Positions 60,699-64,000 of a stretch of DNA of 64,000 nt are shown piece by piece. This stretch comes from Nematostella vectensis (lineage: Eukaryota > Cnidaria > Anthozoa > Actiniaria > Edwardsiidae): NCBI RefSeq assembly GCF_932526225.1, contig NC_064041.1, positions 13,920,951-13,984,950 on the forward strand. Reading direction: 5' to 3'. Under the pieces are notes generated by a model. That model was not told where the DNA came from. It saw only the letters and a list, made by a program, of their open reading frames with translations, and ran no database searches. The translations under genes and the position numbers were made by a program. Within the stretch, counting starts at the first letter, position 1. Each line of letters starts with the position of its first letter.

Positions 60699-61316
60699 AT
60701 GGTGTCTGTGAACTGTTTCTGCGGGTGTAAAGCCAAACCTGTGAGCAAAGAGCCCGGTGCACATCTTAAGTGTGGTACCCCCATTGATTACAAGAGCGGA
60801 GTGATAGGGTGTGGTTTTTATTTCAGTCCTAGCGACGCTAAGATCATCAAGGAGGCTTTGGGTGAGATTGACGTTGACGGTATCCCAAGGTGTAAGCACA
60901 ACCTGATCTGCGTAGCAGGCGTGAGCAGCGGACAGTACTCCACCGGACGCCCTTATTGGATATGTCCGAACAAAGCCCCCAACCCGAAGTGCGACGAGTT
61001 CATGTGGATCGGGGATCCGAAGGATACCAAGGAGAGGAAGACGATCCCGGTGTGGAGACCCGGTTCAGCCACTGCTACTACGTCGGAGGTAGACGGTCCC
61101 CCGTCAAAGCCGAGTGTGATTCCACGGAGGAAGCGTGCCATCCCGGCGACACCGAAGAAGAGGAAGAGGACGGTGGAGTTTGTGGAGTCTCTACCTCTTC
61201 TCTTAAGCGACGACGATGTGACGGAGGAGGAGAGGGCTGGATCGGCTGGCTGGCCAATAGTGTCCCTATTGGTCCTTGCGGCATACCCGAAGCGCAACAG
61301 TTCCAGCGGCATTTGA
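60699..61316 (+). CDS. GRF-type double zinc-finger protein with basic/acidic tail
   Basis: 205 residues. Residues about 7-45 (CFCGCKAKP, LKCGT, IGCGFYF) and about 65-105 (PRCKHNLICV, TGRPYWICPNKAP, CDEFMWIGDP) each resemble GRF zinc fingers, which bind single-stranded nucleic acid in topoisomerase 3, APE2 and similar proteins. A nuclear-signal-like TPKKRKRT and an acidic LLSDDDVTEEER stretch follow. It is the first gene after the promoter. The last 355 bp overlap the next ORF in another frame. No close homologue recognised; the role in nucleic-acid handling is inferred. Confidence 0.65.
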   Translation: MVSVNCFCGCKAKPVSKEPGAHLKCGTPIDYKSGVIGCGFYFSPSDAKIIKEALGEIDVDGIPRCKHNLICVAGVSSGQYSTGRPYWICPNKAPNPKCDEFMWIGDPKDTKERKTIPVWRPGSATATTSEVDGPPSKPSVIPRRKRAIPATPKKRKRTVEFVESLPLLLSDDDVTEEERAGSAGWPIVSLLVLAAYPKRNSSSGI

Positions 61317-61882
61317 CCACCCTTAACATCGAGCTGAACATCGTCTCCAGGGAGCACGCCAATACCGTCATCTATAGTGGAGCCTTACCTGACCCTGCTC
61401 ACCGATTGTACCTGTACTTGGCCCGTGACCACTACGACTACGTCAAGAGTATGACCTCGGTGCTAGGTCGTAGCTACTACTGCACGGCGTGTAAGAAGGG
61501 GTACAACAACGTGAAGCACGCTTATCACCACCGTGATAATGGTGGCAGCGCCCCTGAGATCGGTTTCGCCAACGCGGGGTTCACCAGTGGGAGCAGTAGT
61601 GGCGACGAGGACACCGGCTCCGTCCAAATCGACCTCAACCTCACACACGATGGCGAGAACGTCCCCATCCCCGAGCATGTGGGGGACGAAATCAGGGTAG
61701 GCGAATACCCACCACACTTTCTTGAAGACCTAAGGAGATCTTACACAACTGGGTTTCATAGCTACCTGGAAGACCTAAAGAAATCTTACACAAGGCGCAT
61801 TAGAATAGCTCTTGCCATGAACTGGGTGACAGTCATAGTACTAGGCACACTCTATTGGCTAAGCACCTTTGACGTAATTTAA
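60962..61882 (+). CDS. Zinc-finger protein like the N-terminal region of Polinton/adintovirus-type polymerases, with C-terminal membrane helix
   Basis: 306 codons from the first ATG at 60962; a splice into a later point is possible because the first 95 or so codons overlap the previous ORF. Residues about 105-205 include GPCGIPEAQQFQRHL, YLARDHYDYVKSMTSVLGRS and YYCTACKKGYNNVKHAYHH. This order (a strand with FQ, HYD-V, then a Cys-Cys-His-His finger) is what I know from the segment before the exonuclease of Polinton-like protein-primed polymerases. The catalytic polymerase is absent here. The tail has two FLEDL/YLEDLKKSY repeats and one hydrophobic helix (WVTVIVLGTLYWL). Confidence 0.55.
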   Translation: MSEQSPQPEVRRVHVDRGSEGYQGEEDDPGVETRFSHCYYVGGRRSPVKAECDSTEEACHPGDTEEEEEDGGVCGVSTSSLKRRRCDGGGEGWIGWLANSVPIGPCGIPEAQQFQRHLTTLNIELNIVSREHANTVIYSGALPDPAHRLYLYLARDHYDYVKSMTSVLGRSYYCTACKKGYNNVKHAYHHRDNGGSAPEIGFANAGFTSGSSSGDEDTGSVQIDLNLTHDGENVPIPEHVGDEIRVGEYPPHFLEDLRRSYTTGFHSYLEDLKKSYTRRIRIALAMNWVTVIVLGTLYWLSTFDVI

Positions 61883-61917
61883 ATTAACCCTAGGACTCTC
61901 CCTCCATCCCCCTCTAG

Positions 61918-62079
61918 CCCCCCTCCCCCACGCAAGCCAGCGACGACGGATCCTACTACGACTTCGACTCCCGCGATTGGCGTAGAATCAAGTTTTTCCT
62001 GGTGCTAGCAAACCTCGTCGTTCTGATCCTCCTCTCACTCACCATTATTGGACTACGCGTTGGCAATATGTTCCTCTAA
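61918..62079 (+). CDS. Small membrane-protein exon without its own ATG
   Basis: 53 codons from the acceptor CCCCCTCTAG to TAA at 62077. Content: a Pro-rich start, SYYDFDSRDWRRIK, then a long hydrophobic helix (FFLVLANLVVLILLSLTIIG). The early part lacks an ATG, so a spliced leader is needed. The helix at the very C-terminus echoes the preceding gene's end. Confidence 0.45.
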   Translation, partial: PPSPTQASDDGSYYDFDSRDWRRIKFFLVLANLVVLILLSLTIIGLRVGNMFL

Positions 62080-62170
62080 CCATCAACCACCCACATCCAC
62101 AGAATGCAATCGCCCAAAACCTAGCAGAACAGAGCAGCAACCCACCCCGTGCACTACCGTCTAACCCTAG

Positions 62171-63155
62171 GAATTTGAGTCGACGAGGACCCCCGCACAC
62201 AGAGCAAATCGACGACTTCCTGCGCGCTGCGTTCCGGGAGGCGCAGCACCAGCACCAGAACGAGAGGCAGAATCGAGAGCGGCTAGACTGGGTGCGGGCA
62301 CACAACCTCCGGAGCCTCGAGAGACAAACCCGGCAGCTTCAGCAAGAGCACGAGCAAGCCCACCAGCTTCAGCAAGAACACGAGGAGGCACAACTCCAGC
62401 AAGCGGCCAGAGAGAGTCTCCGGGAAGCGGTTAGGGTGGCGGAGGAGGTGGGGACGGCGCCGGCGGAGATGGAAAGCCTCCGGGAAGCAGCTGAGGCGAT
62501 GGAAGAGAGGTTTAGAGCGACGGCGGAGACGGCACGCCTCCGGGAAGCAGCCAGGGCAGCGGGCGAGGCGGCTAGAGCAGCAGCGCAACGTTGGGAGCTC
62601 CAGAGAGAGGCGGTGGTGCGACGTAACCCTTTCATTGAGTCGGCGAGAAGGACCATTCCAACGGTGAACAACCACTCCGTGGCGAACACCCCGTGGCAGG
62701 CCCCGACAGGAAACACCCGAATGACGGGTAACGAGGTGGCGCACCTGATGGGTATGTCGGAGGAGTCAGCCATACAGCTGATGAGCGACACCAGTGGCGG
62801 AAGAAGAGTGACCATCACCACCAACGAGAATCCACGAGGAATCATTGCCTTGAGTAGCGGTGGAGGGCAACCCCCACGGTTGTTGGTGGCCACTCCCAAC
62901 ACCCCCCGTTCACCACCACCACCACCTACACCCAGGACCCCTCGCTCACCACAGGCTACCGCTGGCAACCCCAGAACCGTTTTCGACTTTACGCACATAG
63001 GTCATGTGGAGGAGGATGACGAAGGGGGTGTCGCACTAGCAGAGCTCATCAACTTGTTCCTAGGTAACCAAGGTCCACCACCTCCCCCCACCCCCGACTA
63101 CCAGCGTAGCAGCAGCAGCAGCGGTGAGGATGGCGAGCGTTATTCGCGCGACTAA
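62171..63155 (+). CDS. Coiled-coil and Pro-rich protein, start supplied by splicing
   Basis: Open reading from the acceptor CTAACCCTAG (62161-62170) to the stop at 63155, about 328 codons. No ATG occurs before about 62468. Residues about 12-160 are a Glu/Gln/Arg/Ala-rich coiled coil with repeats of SLREA; then NPFIESARRTIPT, an Ala/Ser/Pro-rich stretch with PRSPPPPPTPRTPRSP, and an acidic tail. No family recognised. The content suggests a structural or scaffold role, which is only a guess. Confidence 0.55.
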
Positions 63156-63190
63156 AAAAAACACCGTAGTCATGTAATCAACTAAGCACT

Positions 63191-63207
63191 TTTATTGTTC
63201 AAATAAA
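63191..63207. terminator. Convergent poly(A) signals
   Basis: AATAAA on the plus strand (63202-63207, for the coiled-coil gene) and on the minus strand (63196-63191, for the opposing gene) lie 5 bp apart. Transcripts of the two genes would overlap slightly at their 3' ends. Confidence 0.65.
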
Positions 63208-63247
63208 AAGAAAAGATTGAACATCACTAATTGTCTCTAGAGTCCTT

Positions 63248-64000
63248 TTACACATCACTCTTGCGCTTGTGGTACGTAATCTTGTGCGGTACGCCCCGCC
63301 GCCCCGTCCAAAACGGTGTGGGTGGTGGCGTCAGCTCCCCCAAAGCCGCCTCGAACCGGGGTGCCCCCTTCCAAAACCCATGCACTGCGGCCTCCACCAC
63401 CGCCTTGGTGATGGGCAGGTGGAGACGCGCCAAGCCGGGCACCTTCATCCCCTCCTTACTCCTCACCGTGTAAGGACCGTGGAGAGACAACAACCCGAGA
63501 TCGGCAAGATGGTGTCGCTTGGCCAGGAACTCGGCGAGCAGGGTTCCAGAGCAGAGCCTCATCATCTTCCGAATGACATACAGCTCCCACTTGTTCTTCC
63601 ACTCCATGAGCATCAAGACGTTCATCGCCAAGTCGCACGCGTAGATGACTGACCTCTCCACCTTGTGCTGGACGATGTGGCGGTACAGCGCCTCCCACTC
63701 TTTCCAGGGGAAGTAGTACCGACCCGCCTCACGCCCCTTTAACATCCACTCCGCCATGATGCCACCAACCACCGAAAGGACCATGTAGTCCAAAAACACC
63801 TCCACCTCAGGGGTAGCGTAATCGTTGCACCTGCTCAACAGAGGACGTCGGCGACGCTCCACCTTGTAGTAAGGGGGCTCCGGGAGGGTAACGATCCCTT
63901 TCCAGAAGGGTGGGAACTCGGGTAGAGGGTTGGCGGGCCACTTGACGCACGACACATACCGGTACCTGTCAGACTCATCCTCACCACCCCAGTGGAAGAT
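63248..64000 (-). CDS. Unrecognised protein, convergent to the coiled-coil gene, cut by the window end
   Basis: Open from the window edge to the stop at 63248, at least 250 codons; the start lies beyond 64000. Seen: HWGGEDESDRYRYVSCVKWP, FPPFWKGIV, an Arg-rich patch, a hydrophobic stretch (VFLDYMVLSVVGGIMAEWML), YYFPWKEWEALYRHIVQHK, HHLADLGLLSLHGPYTVR and a basic end. It looks like a folded, mainly helical protein and has strong codon bias to C and G. No family recognised. Confidence 0.6.
   Translation of the reverse strand: MFHWGGEDESDRYRYVSCVKWPANPLPEFPPFWKGIVTLPEPPYYKVERRRRPLLSRCNDYATPEVEVFLDYMVLSVVGGIMAEWMLKGREAGRYYFPWKEWEALYRHIVQHKVERSVIYACDLAMNVLMLMEWKNKWELYVIRKMMRLCSGTLLAEFLAKRHHLADLGLLSLHGPYTVRSKEGMKVPGLARLHLPITKAVVEAAVHGFWKGAPRFEAALGELTPPPTPFWTGRRGVPHKITYHKRKSDV

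Larger units (their letters stand above)
60425..64000. mobile_element. Virus-like or Polinton/adintovirus-related cassette, cut by the window end
   Basis: A compact GC-rich block with closely packed and overlapping ORFs on both strands and very short spacers, quite unlike the intron-rich AT-rich surroundings. It has a strong compact promoter, two GRF-like zinc fingers, a segment like the one that precedes Polinton/adintovirus-type DNA polymerases, small membrane proteins, a coiled-coil protein and convergent 3' ends. No capsid, integrase or polymerase core is visible in the window, so the class is not settled; it may be an integrated DNA virus or a large transposon. Confidence 0.55.

Noticed and set aside
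60381-60899. 172-codon minus-strand ORF over the cassette promoter
   Set aside because: It runs antisense through the promoter and first gene with no domain; most likely a shadow of the GC-rich coding strand.
61078-61371. Minus-strand ORFs of 80-209 codons under the cassette genes (also 61463-61717, 62283-62998)
   Set aside because: Antisense shadows of GC-rich plus-strand genes; compositions reflect complementary codons.

Overview
The window looks like chromosomal DNA from a cnidarian, probably a sea anemone close to Nematostella. This is inferred from the gene types (a secreted S1 protease joined to a ShKT domain, a PAN plus fibrinogen-domain lectin-like protein, Patched-domain and glycolate-oxidase-like genes), from introns with GT/AG ends, from CR1-type retrotransposons, and from a very high load of minisatellites and small inverted-repeat transposons. 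No species can be proven from the sequence alone.

Layout, left to right. (1) 0-10.7 kb: a chymotrypsin-fold protease gene on the minus strand (exons 10663-10618, 10171-9965, 9322-9116, 8601-8281). Its frame continues by matching phase-1 splice sites into a ShKT exon at 825-733. The 7.4-kb intron between them holds an apparently intact two-ORF CR1-like LINE. (2) 10.7-15.9 kb: repeats only, including a TA-flanked mini-transposon and a 358-bp tandem element carrying a hammerhead ribozyme with all expected core bases. (3) 15.9-24.7 kb: a three-exon secreted PAN-fibrinogen gene on the minus strand. Its introns hold a decayed LINE, a nonamer microsatellite and a 46-bp minisatellite. An in-frame TAG truncates the fibrinogen domain 25 codons early. 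(4) 28.7-47.5 kb: two tandem plus-strand (S)-2-hydroxyacid oxidase paralogues, both ending in a peroxisomal ARL signal. They have diverged in their 5' halves but are nearly identical in their 3' halves. Intron 1 of the first copy holds a second ribozyme element with damaged cores. (5) 48.1-51.1 kb: a 3-kb array of a 28-bp unit that is open in all three forward frames. (6) 52.1-60 kb: a Patched-domain (PTCHD3-type) transporter-like gene on the minus strand, with a likely TATA promoter and 5' UTR exon near 59.9-60.0 kb. (7) 60.4-64.0 kb: a compact, GC-rich, virus-like cassette unlike the rest. It has a promoter with two CRE sites, CCAAT boxes and a TATA box, overlapping zinc-finger ORFs (one resembling the region ahead of Polinton/adintovirus-type polymerases), two ORFs without ATG that follow good splice acceptors, and convergent ORFs sharing a back-to-back poly(A) region. 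It runs off the right edge.

The two most unusual things are the hammerhead (retrozyme-like) elements and the right-hand virus-like cassette. Exon limits were set by hand from splice consensus, phase and family alignment; no search or transcript data were available.
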